From Alphaproteobacteria bacterium (GTDB lineage: Bacteria; Pseudomonadota; Alphaproteobacteria; Caulobacterales; Parvularculaceae), in NCBI GenBank assembly GCA_013151255.1, contig JAADIQ010000051.1:1-63210 (forward strand): a stretch of 63,210 nt of DNA, given 5' to 3'. The notes under the pieces were generated by a model, which made no database searches, was not told the DNA's origin, and saw nothing but the letters and a program-made list of their open reading frames with translations. Both the position numbers and the translations under genes were made by a program. Shown here piece after piece: positions 25,887 through 34,843 of the stretch. Numbering within the stretch: position 1 is the stretch's first letter; the number at the start of each line of letters is the position of its first letter.

Positions 25887-27369
25887 AGAGGTCGCCTGGC
25901 ATGAAGAGGCGCCGGAAGGCAAGCTTGACCTTCTGGTGACCATCGACTTTCGCATGTCGACAACTTGCGTTTACTCCGACATCGCGCTGCCAACGGCGAC
26001 TTGGTATGAGAAAAACGATCTCAACACGTCGGACATGCACCCCTTTATCCACCCCTTGCAAAACGCGGTCGACCCGCTTTGGGAAAGTAAAAGCGACTGG
26101 GAGATATTCAAAGGCATCGCCAAGGCGTTTTCTGAAATCGCGCCCGAAGTGTTGGGCGTTGAAAAGGACGTTGTGCTGACGCCAACCCTTCACGACACGC
26201 CGGGTGAGCTAGCCCAGGCGCTGGATGTGAAGGACTGGAAGCGCGGAGAGGTAGAACCCATCCCCGGCAAAACCATGCCGGCCGTCGCCGTTGTGACGCG
26301 CGACTATCCGAACCTTTATAAGCACTTTACTGCGCTTGGGCCGTTGCTGGAAAAAGTCGGCAATGGCGGCAAAGGCATCGGCTGGAACACTGAGATTGAG
26401 GTCGAGCACCTCAAAGCCCTTAACGGCGTCGTCACGGAAGAAGGCCCGACCAAAGGCATGGCCCGCATCGATAGCGATATCGATGCAACGGAAGTGATTT
26501 TGATGCTGGCGCCGGAAACTAATGGCGAGGTTGCAGTCAAAGCCTGGAATGCGCTTTCCAAATTCACCGGCCGCGAACATGCGCATCTGGCTAAACCCAA
26601 GGAAGATGAAAAAATTCGCTTCCGCGACATCGTCGCCCAGCCGCGCAAGATTATTTCATCGCCCACCTGGTCCGGCATTGAATCGGAAAAGGTCTGCTAC
26701 AATGCCTGTTATACCAATGTGCACGAGCTGATCCCATGGCGAACGCTCACCGGGCGCCAACAGCTCTATCAGGACCATCTGTGGATGCGCGCCTTTGGCG
26801 AGACCTTATGCGTTTACCGCCCGCCGATTGACACAAAAGCCATCGCGCCGGTGATCAACCAAAAAGACAATGGCGAAAAGCAGATTGTTTTGAACTTCAT
26901 TACCCCGCACCAGAAATGGGGAATTCATTCTACCTATACGGACAATCAACTGATGCTGACCTTGTCACGCGGCGGGCCGATTGTCTGGCTTAGCGAAGAC
27001 GATGCGCGCGAGGCGGGGATTGTCGATAACGATTGGATTGAGGCCTATAATTCCAACGGTGCCTTAACCGCGCGCGCCGTGGTCTCCCAGCGTGTCAAAC
27101 CCGGGATGGTGATGATGTATCACGCCCAGGAAAAGATTGTGAATGTGCCGGGCTCGGAAATCACCGGCAATCGCGGCGGCATCCATAATTCGGTAACCCG
27201 CACGGTCTTGAAGCCGACGCATATGATCGGCGGTTACGCCCAGCAGTCCTATGGCTTCAACTATTACGGCACGGTGGGCTCGAACCGTGATGAATTCGTC
27301 ATTGTCCGGAAGATGAAAAAAGTCGATTGGCTCGATGGTCCGGCGAACAAACTGGAGGCCGTGACATGA
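25801..27369 (+). CDS. narG: Respiratory nitrate reductase alpha subunit, 3' part (frameshifted)
   Basis: From about 25810 this frame continues NarG at FLKHLLGTAHGVQGKDLG and runs to the natural C-terminus. It includes DIALPTATWYEKNDLNTSDMH, GIHSTYTDN, and the cofactor-binding GSEITGNRGGIHNSVTRT. The apparent ATG at 25801 lies before the point where homology begins and is probably not a translation start. The narH gene overlaps the stop as ATGA, as expected for an intact narGH junction. All other genes of the operon are intact, which favours a recent mutation or a sequence error at the T-run over long-standing decay. Confidence 0.9.
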   Translation: MNIFLKHLLGTAHGVQGKDLGQTGGQKPEEVAWHEEAPEGKLDLLVTIDFRMSTTCVYSDIALPTATWYEKNDLNTSDMHPFIHPLQNAVDPLWESKSDWEIFKGIAKAFSEIAPEVLGVEKDVVLTPTLHDTPGELAQALDVKDWKRGEVEPIPGKTMPAVAVVTRDYPNLYKHFTALGPLLEKVGNGGKGIGWNTEIEVEHLKALNGVVTEEGPTKGMARIDSDIDATEVILMLAPETNGEVAVKAWNALSKFTGREHAHLAKPKEDEKIRFRDIVAQPRKIISSPTWSGIESEKVCYNACYTNVHELIPWRTLTGRQQLYQDHLWMRAFGETLCVYRPPIDTKAIAPVINQKDNGEKQIVLNFITPHQKWGIHSTYTDNQLMLTLSRGGPIVWLSEDDAREAGIVDNDWIEAYNSNGALTARAVVSQRVKPGMVMMYHAQEKIVNVPGSEITGNRGGIHNSVTRTVLKPTHMIGGYAQQSYGFNYYGTVGSNRDEFVIVRKMKKVDWLDGPANKLEAVT

Positions 27370-28883
27370 AAATCCGTGCGCAAATATCGATGGTCCTCAA
27401 CCTCGACAAATGTATCGGCTGTCATACATGCTCGGTGACTTGCAAGAATGTCTGGACCAATCGCGAGGGTGTGGAATATGCTTGGTTCAATAATGTTGAG
27501 ACCAAACCCGGCATTGGTTACCCGGATAATTGGGAAGACCAGGCCAAGTGGAATGGCGGCTGGGAGCGAAAGAAAAATGGCAAGCTGCTGCCGAAAATGG
27601 GCGGCAAGCTAAAAGTTCTCGCCAAGATTTTTGCAAATCCCGACCTGCCCGAAATTGACGACTACTACGAGCCGTTCACTTTCGACTATGAGCATTTGCA
27701 AACCGCGCCGGAATCAAAAGCGCAGCCGGTGGCGCGACCGCGCTCGCTGATTACCGGCGAACGGATGGAGAAAATCAACAAAGGCCCGAACTGGGAAGAA
27801 ATTCTCGGCGGCGAGTTTTCCAAACGCTCCAAAGATTATAATTTCCAAGAAGTCGAAAAGGAAATTTACGGGCAGTTTGAAAACACCTTCATGATGTATT
27901 TGCCGCGCCTGTGCGAGCATTGCCTCAATCCGGCTTGCGTGGCGGTGTGTCCGTCAGGCGCCATATACAAACGCGAAGAAGACGGCGTTGTTCTGATCGA
28001 TCAAAATAAATGCCGCGGCTGGCGCATGTGCGTATCGGGCTGTCCTTATAAAAAGATTTATTACAATTGGAGTTCGGGGAAATCGGAAAAATGCACGCTG
28101 TGCTATCCGCGCCTTGAATCCGGCCAGCCAACGGTGTGTTCAGAAACATGCGTCGGGCGCATTCGCTATCTCGGCGTAGTTCTTTATGATGCGGACCGCA
28201 TCGGCGAGGCGGCGGCGGTTGAAAAAGAGACCGACCTCTATCAAAGCCATCTCGACATTTTCCTCGATCCGAACGACCTGGAAGTCCAGCGCCAGGCGCG
28301 CGCCGACGGCGTTCCTGACACTTGGCTGGAAGCGGCCAAGAAATCACCGATCTATAAAATGGCGGTGGAATGGAAAATCGCCTTTCCTCTGCATCCGGAG
28401 TATCGAACCCTGCCGATGGTCTGGTATGTGCCGCCCTTGTCGCCCATTCAATCGATGGCGGAAGCGGGCGCCTTTGGTGAGAAGGGTGCGATGCCTAATG
28501 TCCGAAATTTACGTATCCCGCTAAAATATCTCGCAAACTTACTGACGGCGGGCGACGAGGAACCAGTGGCTCTGGCGCTCGAAAAATTGATCGCCATGCG
28601 CGCCTATATGCGTTCGAAATCCTATGAGGGCGCCGAAGACACCTCACTCCCCGGTAAGGTCGGCATGACGCCGCAACAAGTTGATGAAATGTATCACTTG
28701 ATGGCGATCGCCAACTATGAAGATCGCTTCGTCATTCCCACCACGCACCGTGAATATGCTGAAAACGCCTATGACTTAAAGGGCGATTGCGGCTTCAGCT
28801 TCGGGGAAGGCTGCGGCGAGCCAAAGCAAGCCGTGGAATGGACCGGCCTGTTCGCCAAAGGCCCCGCAAGAGAAAAGGTTTAA
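27366..28883 (+). CDS. narH: Respiratory nitrate reductase beta subunit
   Basis: 505 aa electron-transfer subunit. Four iron-sulfur clusters are supported by CIGCHTCSVTC (C16-C26), CEHCLNPACVAVCP, CRGWRMCVSGCP and CTLCYPRLESGQPTVCSETC. The tryptophan in CRGWRMC replaces a cysteine and marks the [3Fe-4S] cluster typical of NarH. It passes electrons from the NarI hemes to NarG on the cytoplasmic side. The ATG at 27366 overlaps the narG stop. A longer in-frame reading from 27327 lies within narG. Confidence 0.96.
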   Translation: MKIRAQISMVLNLDKCIGCHTCSVTCKNVWTNREGVEYAWFNNVETKPGIGYPDNWEDQAKWNGGWERKKNGKLLPKMGGKLKVLAKIFANPDLPEIDDYYEPFTFDYEHLQTAPESKAQPVARPRSLITGERMEKINKGPNWEEILGGEFSKRSKDYNFQEVEKEIYGQFENTFMMYLPRLCEHCLNPACVAVCPSGAIYKREEDGVVLIDQNKCRGWRMCVSGCPYKKIYYNWSSGKSEKCTLCYPRLESGQPTVCSETCVGRIRYLGVVLYDADRIGEAAAVEKETDLYQSHLDIFLDPNDLEVQRQARADGVPDTWLEAAKKSPIYKMAVEWKIAFPLHPEYRTLPMVWYVPPLSPIQSMAEAGAFGEKGAMPNVRNLRIPLKYLANLLTAGDEEPVALALEKLIAMRAYMRSKSYEGAEDTSLPGKVGMTPQQVDEMYHLMAIANYEDRFVIPTTHREYAENAYDLKGDCGFSFGEGCGEPKQAVEWTGLFAKGPAREKV

Positions 28884-28895
28884 AGGAGCAACCAG

Positions 28896-29609
28896 ATGAC
28901 AAACACATATAAAGCCCTCTCAGCGCTTCTTTCTTATCCTTCCGCGGATTTAAAAGATGCAGCCGATGACATTCGCGATGTTCTTTACAAAGAAGCGCTG
29001 GCGCCCGCCTGGGCCTTGCGCCAGCTTGACCGGCTGATCGGCGACTTAAAAACGCTCGACCTGCTGGAATTACAAGAGCGTTATGTCTTCCTGTTCGACC
29101 GTACACGGTCCTTGTCGCTTCACCTGTTTGAACATGTGCATGGAGAGTCGCGCGACCGTGGTCAGGCGATGGTGGATTTGAAGGCGCTCTATGCTGAAGG
29201 CGGCCTTGACGCCAGCTCTGTCGAGTTGCCGGATTTTCTGCCGTTGTTTTTGGAATATCTTTCAACCCGTCCGGCCGATGAGGCGCGCACGCTACTCAAT
29301 GAGCCTTTAAGCGTTATCGCCGCGCTTAAAGAGCGCCTTACAAAACGCAAAACGCCATATGCCGCAGTCTTGCGGGTATTGGAGGCAATGGCGGGACGGG
29401 CGCCGGCGCAATCGGAGCTCGATGAGTTGCGCAAAGCCCCGGACGACGACCCCAATGATCTCGAGGCGCTTGACGCCGCCTGGGAGGATGAGCCGGTGAC
29501 CTTTGGCCCGGATGAAGAGGGCTGTCCGAAAGTTGATCAAATGCTGGAGCGCATGGGTATCGACAGCACCAAGGCCGATGAAACGGCGGCAACGGGAGGA
29601 CGGTCATGA
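28896..29609 (+). CDS. narJ: Nitrate reductase assembly chaperone
   Basis: 237 aa of the NarJ type, an all-helical cytoplasmic protein that inserts the molybdenum cofactor and helps attach NarGH to NarI. LLSYPSADL and LQERYVFLFDRTRSLSLHLFEH are typical NarJ motifs. The C-terminus is acidic. AAGGAG lies 8 nt before the ATG, 12 nt after the narH stop, and its own stop overlaps narI as ATGA. Confidence 0.93.
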   Translation: MTNTYKALSALLSYPSADLKDAADDIRDVLYKEALAPAWALRQLDRLIGDLKTLDLLELQERYVFLFDRTRSLSLHLFEHVHGESRDRGQAMVDLKALYAEGGLDASSVELPDFLPLFLEYLSTRPADEARTLLNEPLSVIAALKERLTKRKTPYAAVLRVLEAMAGRAPAQSELDELRKAPDDDPNDLEALDAAWEDEPVTFGPDEEGCPKVDQMLERMGIDSTKADETAATGGRS

Positions 29610-30328
29610 CGGATTATCTCAATACGTTTTTCTTTGGATACTACCCTTATCTCGCGCTTACGGTTTTGTTTATCGGCTCGATATTACGCTTTGAACACGG
29701 ACAATATTCCTGGCGCTCCGGCTCTAGCCAGCTGTTGCGCCGCAAGCAGTTGATGGTCGGCAGCGTCCTGTTCCACGTAGGTATCCTGATCATTTTCTTT
29801 GGCCATCTCGTCGGTCTGTTAACGCCAATTTGGGTGTTCGATACGCTCGGGATTTCCCACACCGCCAAACAGCTCATGGCGATTATCGTTGGCGGGCTGG
29901 CGGGCGTGATGAGTTTTGCCGGCATGCTCCTGCTCATTCACCGACGGCTGTTTGATGCGCGCGTCCGCGCTACATCAAGCTTCGGCGACACGACAATTTT
30001 ACTGCTTATCTTTGCGCAGCTGAGCCTCGGCCTGTCGTCGATCTTCGTTTCTTTTAATCATCTCGATGGCGGGGAGATGGTGAAGTTCATGGGTTGGGCG
30101 CAGCGGATTTTTACATTCCGCGGCGGCGCGGCGGAATTGGTCTCCGATGTCCATCCAATTTTCAAGGCCCATCTCGTACTCGGCCTGACGATTTTCCTGG
30201 TTTTTCCGTTTACGCGCCTCGTGCACATGTTGAGCGCGCCGATCTGGTATTTAAACCGGCGCGGCTATCAGATAGTCAGGACGCGCAAACAACAATCCGG
30301 CAATCAATCAACCACGCCCGCGGAGTAA
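29606..30328 (+). CDS. narI: Respiratory nitrate reductase gamma subunit, cytochrome b
   Basis: 240 aa, five membrane helices. Histidines in FHVGILIIFFGH and in FKAHLVLGL / RLVHMLSAP occupy the positions of the two b-heme ligand pairs of NarI. It oxidises quinol at the periplasmic side and anchors NarGH. Its ATG overlaps the narJ stop. The C-terminal tail of about 20 residues is polar. Confidence 0.95.
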   Translation: MTDYLNTFFFGYYPYLALTVLFIGSILRFEHGQYSWRSGSSQLLRRKQLMVGSVLFHVGILIIFFGHLVGLLTPIWVFDTLGISHTAKQLMAIIVGGLAGVMSFAGMLLLIHRRLFDARVRATSSFGDTTILLLIFAQLSLGLSSIFVSFNHLDGGEMVKFMGWAQRIFTFRGGAAELVSDVHPIFKAHLVLGLTIFLVFPFTRLVHMLSAPIWYLNRRGYQIVRTRKQQSGNQSTTPAE

Positions 30329-30357
30329 AACGGGCGAAACTTAGTGTGGAGTGAGTG

Positions 30358-31605
30358 ATGAAAAAGGAAATGCTTTTTGCAGTATCATGGCTTAGCATAT
30401 TCGCAGCTGGGCAGGCTTTTGCAGAAGATAAGCCGCCCAGTAATGACGGCCTGATTATCGAAGCGATAAAAAACAGCAAACCGCTTATCGATGTTCGCTA
30501 CCGTTTTGAAACCAAGAGCCAGGATGGTTTCGCCCAGGACGCCTATGCAAATACCATAAGAACGCGGCTCGGCTTTGAAAGCGGTGAGATCTACAACCTC
30601 AAGGTTCTGGTCGAGTTTGAAAATGTCGCCTCGATTGGCGGTGATGATTTCAATTCAACGACCAACGGCCGCACACAGTTTCCGGTGATCGCCGACGCCA
30701 ACGTGACGGAGATTAACCGCGCCCAAGTGACGTTTACCGGCATCGACAAGACTGCCATCACTGTTGGGCGCCAACGCTTCAATCTCAACAACCATCGCTT
30801 TGTCGGCGCCGTCGATTTTCGTCAAAACCAGCAGACATTTGATGCGGCGCGGTTTTCAACCAAGCTGATTGACCGCGTGACAGTCGACTATCTTTATATC
30901 AGCCGGGTTCACCGCATCTTTGGCGACAATAATCCGGCGGGTGAATTTAATAGTGACAGCCATATAATTTCCGCGATTGTCGATGGCGGTGAGTTTGGTA
31001 CGCTCAAAACTTATGGCGTTGTCCTCGATCTGGAGGAAGCGCCGGCGCTGTCATCGCAAAGTTGGGGCGCACGCTATGAGAACACCATCGCGCTCGATAA
31101 AGCTGCTGGCGTGAAGCTTGGTGTCGTCGCCGAATACGCAACCCAATCGGACAATGCAGCAAACCCGGTCAACTATCGCGAGGCCTATCTCCATGGCGAG
31201 GCCTCGCTAAATGTTGCACCGTTCACCGGCAAGCTTGGCTATGAAAAGCTTGGCGGAGATGGAACATCCTCGTTCAAGACGCCGCTGGCGACGTTGCACA
31301 AGTTTCAGGGCTTTGCTGATGTCTTTCTGGTAACGCCCGCAGCTGGCCTTCAAGATGTCTATGGCACGATTGCTTACAACTGGAAGAACGCGCCATTCGG
31401 AACGGGTGTAAAATTTTTCGCCACCTATCATGATTTTAAATCCGATGTCGGCGCGCTTGATTTCGGCGAAGAATTTGACGCTGGCATGTCGGTGAAATTT
31501 CGCAAGCACTGGTCAGTGAACCTCAAAGGCGCTGTTTACAATGGTGGCGCTTCCAGCTTCGCGGATCGAAATCTTATTTGGGCGGCGTTGAGATTTCAAT
31601 ATTAA
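30358..31605 (+). CDS. Outer-membrane porin, alginate-export-like, nar-linked
   Basis: 415 aa with a signal peptide ending in GQAFA, then beta-strand-rich sequence (VRYRFETKSQ, RTRLGFESG, TAITVGRQRFNLNNHRF, AALRFQY at the end). It resembles the AlgE/alginate-export barrel family (PF13372-like), which includes many general porins. It lies 29 nt after narI and before a hemerythrin gene on the same strand. The inferred role is nitrate or nitrite passage through the outer membrane during anaerobic growth. The substrate cannot be read from the sequence. GGAG precedes the ATG at 30358. Confidence 0.75.
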   Translation: MKKEMLFAVSWLSIFAAGQAFAEDKPPSNDGLIIEAIKNSKPLIDVRYRFETKSQDGFAQDAYANTIRTRLGFESGEIYNLKVLVEFENVASIGGDDFNSTTNGRTQFPVIADANVTEINRAQVTFTGIDKTAITVGRQRFNLNNHRFVGAVDFRQNQQTFDAARFSTKLIDRVTVDYLYISRVHRIFGDNNPAGEFNSDSHIISAIVDGGEFGTLKTYGVVLDLEEAPALSSQSWGARYENTIALDKAAGVKLGVVAEYATQSDNAANPVNYREAYLHGEASLNVAPFTGKLGYEKLGGDGTSSFKTPLATLHKFQGFADVFLVTPAAGLQDVYGTIAYNWKNAPFGTGVKFFATYHDFKSDVGALDFGEEFDAGMSVKFRKHWSVNLKGAVYNGGASSFADRNLIWAALRFQY

Positions 31606-31619
31606 GGGAGACAGCGGTT

Positions 31620-32204
31620 ATGAATGTCACAGACCACACATCGAACAAGAAACCAGGCGCCGATGCGGGTGCGGCGCAAGAAAACCGTTCAGCTGTTAAT
31701 CCTTGGGATATAGAGGCGCCCTCGCCGGAGCTGCTTGAGAGCCCCATCGAATTTTTGTTTGTCGAACATAACCGGCAACGCCAGGCGGCAAATATTTTGC
31801 ATCTGGTTGCGGATGGCGAGGTTAACAAAGCCGGCGTCAAAAAACTGATTGACTTTCTTGAGACCGATTTTGCCGTTCACGTTGCTGATGAAGAGTTGTG
31901 CTTTTTCCCGCTATTGCTGCAGCACTGTCCGCCTGAAGACAATATCGACAAACTCATCGAACGATTGGCGGACGAGCACAAGAAAGACGAAGCGACAGTT
32001 ACGGGCATGACCACTGTCTTAAATGATGTGATGGCGGGTAATAAGTTGAATGACAAAGCCGTCCGGACTGTTCGTGGTTTTGCGGAGCACATCCTTCAAC
32101 ACCTCGCATTGGAAAATGCAGTCTTGTTGCCGATAGCCCGCGCGCGCTTGAACGAAACGGCGCTTTGCGCCTTATCGGACATGATGAAGGAACGCCGCAT
32201 CTGA
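31620..32204 (+). CDS. Hemerythrin HHE-domain protein
   Basis: 194 aa. After a polar N-terminal 40 residues, a four-helix domain carries the expected iron ligands: the histidine in FVEHNRQ, DFAVHVADEE, ADEHKKDE and AEHILQHLALEN. AAGGGAG precedes the ATG at 31620, 14 nt after the porin stop, so it is the last gene of the nitrate unit. Related proteins bind oxygen or nitric oxide, or help repair iron-sulfur clusters. Protection against NO made from nitrite is a reasonable inference here. The gene meets the convergent merB with only one base between the two stops. Confidence 0.85.
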   Translation: MNVTDHTSNKKPGADAGAAQENRSAVNPWDIEAPSPELLESPIEFLFVEHNRQRQAANILHLVADGEVNKAGVKKLIDFLETDFAVHVADEELCFFPLLLQHCPPEDNIDKLIERLADEHKKDEATVTGMTTVLNDVMAGNKLNDKAVRTVRGFAEHILQHLALENAVLLPIARARLNETALCALSDMMKERRI

Positions 32205-32205
32205 G

Positions 32206-32877
32206 TTAAAGGCTGGTGGCAAGCGATATGTCCGGAAACCTCGCCTTGTTGCGGCGTATTGCAAGCGCAAAGGCGTCGTCCAGACAAATGCAATCAACCG
32301 CATCGCTATCGCTACGTTTTTTCCAGCTTGAGAAGGCCGCTCTGTCCGTAAAGAAATTAATTTGGCTGCAAAATGCGCCGCGCAGATCAGAACAACACGC
32401 GTCCGTATCTGGCGCGATAATTGACATCACGGGCAGGGGCGGCGAAGCGCTTTCAACGCCGTCAGGGTTGATCGTAAGCTCTATTCTTCGGCCTGTCGCC
32501 GGGCACGCTGTCGTCGAAACAGCCGGCTGGCCCAGGATTGCCGGAAGAAACAGGGCGTCGAACACACACCATGTATAAAGGCTCTGTGCGCCAATCTTAA
32601 ATTGATGCGCTGTTGGATTGATGCTCAAACCAATGAAAGAGACAAAACTCTGATCCGGTGCGCGATCATAAGCGCTTGCGGGTATGAGCGTGATCAATTG
32701 TTCGATTTGTGGAACAGTAAAGTTTGTCGCTCTCTCCAGATCGGCAACTTGTACAGCTTTTCCTCTCACCAACAGCCGATAAACGGCTATGGACAAATTC
32801 TGAAGGCCAACCGGATTACCGGCAAGATAACCGTCCTCCAGAAAGCCTTCCATTTTAGCCTTAATAGTGTCGCTCAT
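32206..32877 (-). CDS. merB: Organomercurial (alkylmercury) lyase
   Basis: 223 aa. The MerB core YTWCVFDALFLPAILG supplies Cys104 and Asp107, and GAFCSQINFF supplies Cys170, matching the Cys96/Asp99/Cys159 catalytic set that cleaves carbon-mercury bonds. The second Cys that often follows in MerB (FCC) is Ser here and is not essential. The reading frame extends upstream to 32979, but the ATG at 32877 gives the normal length and overlaps the stop of a 51-aa gene as ATGA. Hg(II) released here would pass to MerA. Confidence 0.93.
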   Translation of the reverse strand: MSDTIKAKMEGFLEDGYLAGNPVGLQNLSIAVYRLLVRGKAVQVADLERATNFTVPQIEQLITLIPASAYDRAPDQSFVSFIGLSINPTAHQFKIGAQSLYTWCVFDALFLPAILGQPAVSTTACPATGRRIELTINPDGVESASPPLPVMSIIAPDTDACCSDLRGAFCSQINFFTDRAAFSSWKKRSDSDAVDCICLDDAFALAIRRNKARFPDISLATSL

Positions 32878-33029
32878 ATCCAAACAACAACGCCGTTGAT
32901 AACCACTTTGATGACTGACAAAGGCTGTGCGCCAAGTGCAAAGTTCAGTGAGAAGAGAATTAAAAGCGGAAAACCCCAAGCCCGCATGAACGAAAGCGGC
33001 TTTGCTGCAAGGTCTTTTCCCTCCGCCAT
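32874..33029 (-). CDS. Small membrane protein between merA and merB
   Basis: 51 aa, with a polar N-terminus and hydrophobic residues over most of the C-terminal 35 (GFPLLILFSLNFALG and VIKVVINGVVVWI). It holds one or two membrane segments and no cysteine, so it is not a MerF, MerT or MerC type mercury carrier. AAGGAG sits 9 nt before the ATG at 33029, and its stop overlaps the merB start. The frame stays open to 33098 inside merA. I do not recognise the family. Co-translation with MerB suggests a role linked to organomercury entry or MerB placement, but this is a guess. Confidence 0.6.
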   Translation of the reverse strand: MAEGKDLAAKPLSFMRAWGFPLLILFSLNFALGAQPLSVIKVVINGVVVWI

Positions 33030-33057
33030 AACCCGTGTCTCCTTGCTTAACTTGGTG

Positions 33058-34482
33058 TCACCCTGCACAACATGAAAGTTTGTTGACATCCTTGCCAAAG
33101 CTTTGCGCCGCTAATTTCAAACCCTCAACCGTTGTCAAATAAGGGAAAACCGTTTCACCAAGCGCCTTGGCGGTCATGCCGGATTTTATCGCCAACACCG
33201 CCGTTTGAATGCTGTCTGCGCCTTCGGGCGCCAGAATATGCGCACCCAACAAACGGTCGGTTTTATCATCGGCGATGAGTTTTATCAGGCCGCGCGTATC
33301 GCGCGCGGCAAGCGCGCGCGGCACATGCTCCAGCCCCAATAGCGATGTTTTAACTGTGTATCCTTCAGCCATAGCGGCCGCTTCGGTCAACCCCACGGAT
33401 GCGGCTTGCGGGTCGGTAAACACCACCGCCGGCATTGCGCTGTTGTCATAGGAATGGCTGTTGCTGTTAAGCGCATTTTTTGCTGCAAGCTTGGCCCCAT
33501 AGGCGGCCATGTAGACGAACATGTCTGAACCCGTTACGTCGCCGGCTGCATAAATATCCGGGTTTGTAGACTGCATGCGTTCATCAATTTTGACGCCGCC
33601 ATTGGGCAACAGCGCGACGCCAATGCCCTCAAGGCCCAGATTTTCCGTGTTTGGTTTGCGGCCGGTCGCAACGAGAAGTTTTTCTGCTTCAATGACATGG
33701 GCGCCGTCTTTGTTTTCGCAATAAAGTTTTACGTGATCACCGGCCTGCTCAATCTTTTGATAGCTGATGCCAGCGCAGACCGTCACCCCTTCGTCCTCAA
33801 GCGCGGCCTGTAGCGCCTCGCTAATCTCCGGCTCCATCTCCGGCAACAACCGGCTGCGGCAGCATATTGTCACCTTGACGCCGAAACGCGCGAACATCTG
33901 GCCAAGCTCGCAACCGATAACGCCGCCGCCGATGACCAACAGCGACTTAGGCGCCGCGTCCAGCTCAAGCACTTGCGTGCTGTCTAAATGCGCAACGCTT
34001 TCGATTCCCGATATTGGCGGCACGGTTGAAGACGAGCCGGTGGCGATGATGGTTTTGCCTGCCTTGATATTGGCCCCGTCAACGACGACGCCGCCGTCTG
34101 TGAGGCGCGCTTTGCCTTCCAGATAGGTAACGCTTTCATATTCAGGTAGCAGATCAATATATTTCTTTTGCCGCAGGGACGTCACCAAATTTTCTTTCGC
34201 GGCAATGAGCTCGCGCCAATTGGCGACATGCGCCTCGCCCACAAGCCCTGGAAATCGGCTCGCGGCGCCGGCGCCATAGAGCGCTTCTGCGGCGCGGATC
34301 ATTGTTTTTGACGGCACGCAGCCAACATTAACGCAAGTCCCGCCAATCGTTCCGTGGCCGATTAGCGCCACTTGCGCGCCTTCTTCCGTCGCGGTGATCG
34401 CTGCAGAAAAACCAGCGGACCCGGCGCCAATGACGGCAAGGTCATAGGCGCCAGATTCTTTTGACGGACAGCAGTCGGACAT
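33058..34482 (-). CDS. merA: Mercuric reductase
   Basis: 474 aa flavoprotein disulfide reductase that reduces Hg(II) to Hg(0) with NADPH. The FAD motif is VIGAGSAGFSAA, the redox pair is in GGTCVNVGCVPSK (C50, C55), NADPH binding is at VIGGGVIGCELG, and the C-terminal mercury-binding pair is Cys471-Cys472 (SCCAG). It lacks the N-terminal MerP-like (NmerA) domain but has a Cys-Cys at residues 4-5 (MSDCCPS). The gene is third in the merT-merP-merA-orf-merB operon, 12 nt after merP. Confidence 0.96.
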   Translation of the reverse strand: MSDCCPSKESGAYDLAVIGAGSAGFSAAITATEEGAQVALIGHGTIGGTCVNVGCVPSKTMIRAAEALYGAGAASRFPGLVGEAHVANWRELIAAKENLVTSLRQKKYIDLLPEYESVTYLEGKARLTDGGVVVDGANIKAGKTIIATGSSSTVPPISGIESVAHLDSTQVLELDAAPKSLLVIGGGVIGCELGQMFARFGVKVTICCRSRLLPEMEPEISEALQAALEDEGVTVCAGISYQKIEQAGDHVKLYCENKDGAHVIEAEKLLVATGRKPNTENLGLEGIGVALLPNGGVKIDERMQSTNPDIYAAGDVTGSDMFVYMAAYGAKLAAKNALNSNSHSYDNSAMPAVVFTDPQAASVGLTEAAAMAEGYTVKTSLLGLEHVPRALAARDTRGLIKLIADDKTDRLLGAHILAPEGADSIQTAVLAIKSGMTAKALGETVFPYLTTVEGLKLAAQSFGKDVNKLSCCAG

Positions 34483-34494
34483 TTTTATCTACCT

Positions 34495-34833
34495 TTATGC
34501 GTCGGCCATGCTGGCAGGGTACCCGGCATTGGTTGAAGCATCGGCGATTTGATCGACGCTTGCCACGGATGCATCATAGATGACCGTCGCTGTTTTGGCC
34601 TCATAATCGACGTCAACAGAAATTACGCCGTCGACTTTTTTCATCGCCGTTTTGACCGTGATCGGACAGGACGCGCAAGTCATGTTGGCGATGGCGAAGG
34701 TTTGCGTGCGTTGATTGTCAATCTCTTGCACCGCAGAAACGTCCGCCTTGTTTGAAGACGTGATGTTGGCGACAGCAAAACCTGCAATCGCCAATCCGCC
34801 AATGGCGGCGATAATAATCAGTGATCGTTTCAT
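34495..34833 (-). CDS. merP: Periplasmic mercury-binding protein
   Basis: 112 aa with an N-terminal hydrophobic export/anchor segment (IIIAAIGGLAIAGFAVA) and one heavy-metal-associated domain. The mercury-binding pair is Cys53 and Cys56 in MTCASCP. It delivers Hg(II) to MerT at the inner membrane. The ATG at 34833 follows AGGAG; the frame runs on upstream to 34884 into merT without a better start. Between the signal and the domain lies a linker of about 20 residues. Confidence 0.93.
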   Translation of the reverse strand: MKRSLIIIAAIGGLAIAGFAVANITSSNKADVSAVQEIDNQRTQTFAIANMTCASCPITVKTAMKKVDGVISVDVDYEAKTATVIYDASVASVDQIADASTNAGYPASMADA

Positions 34834-34843
34834 TTTATTTCTC

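Noticed and set aside
32878..32979. N-terminal extension of MerB
   Set aside because: It overlaps the 51-aa gene and exceeds the usual MerB length; the ATGA junction at 32874-32877 marks the natural start.
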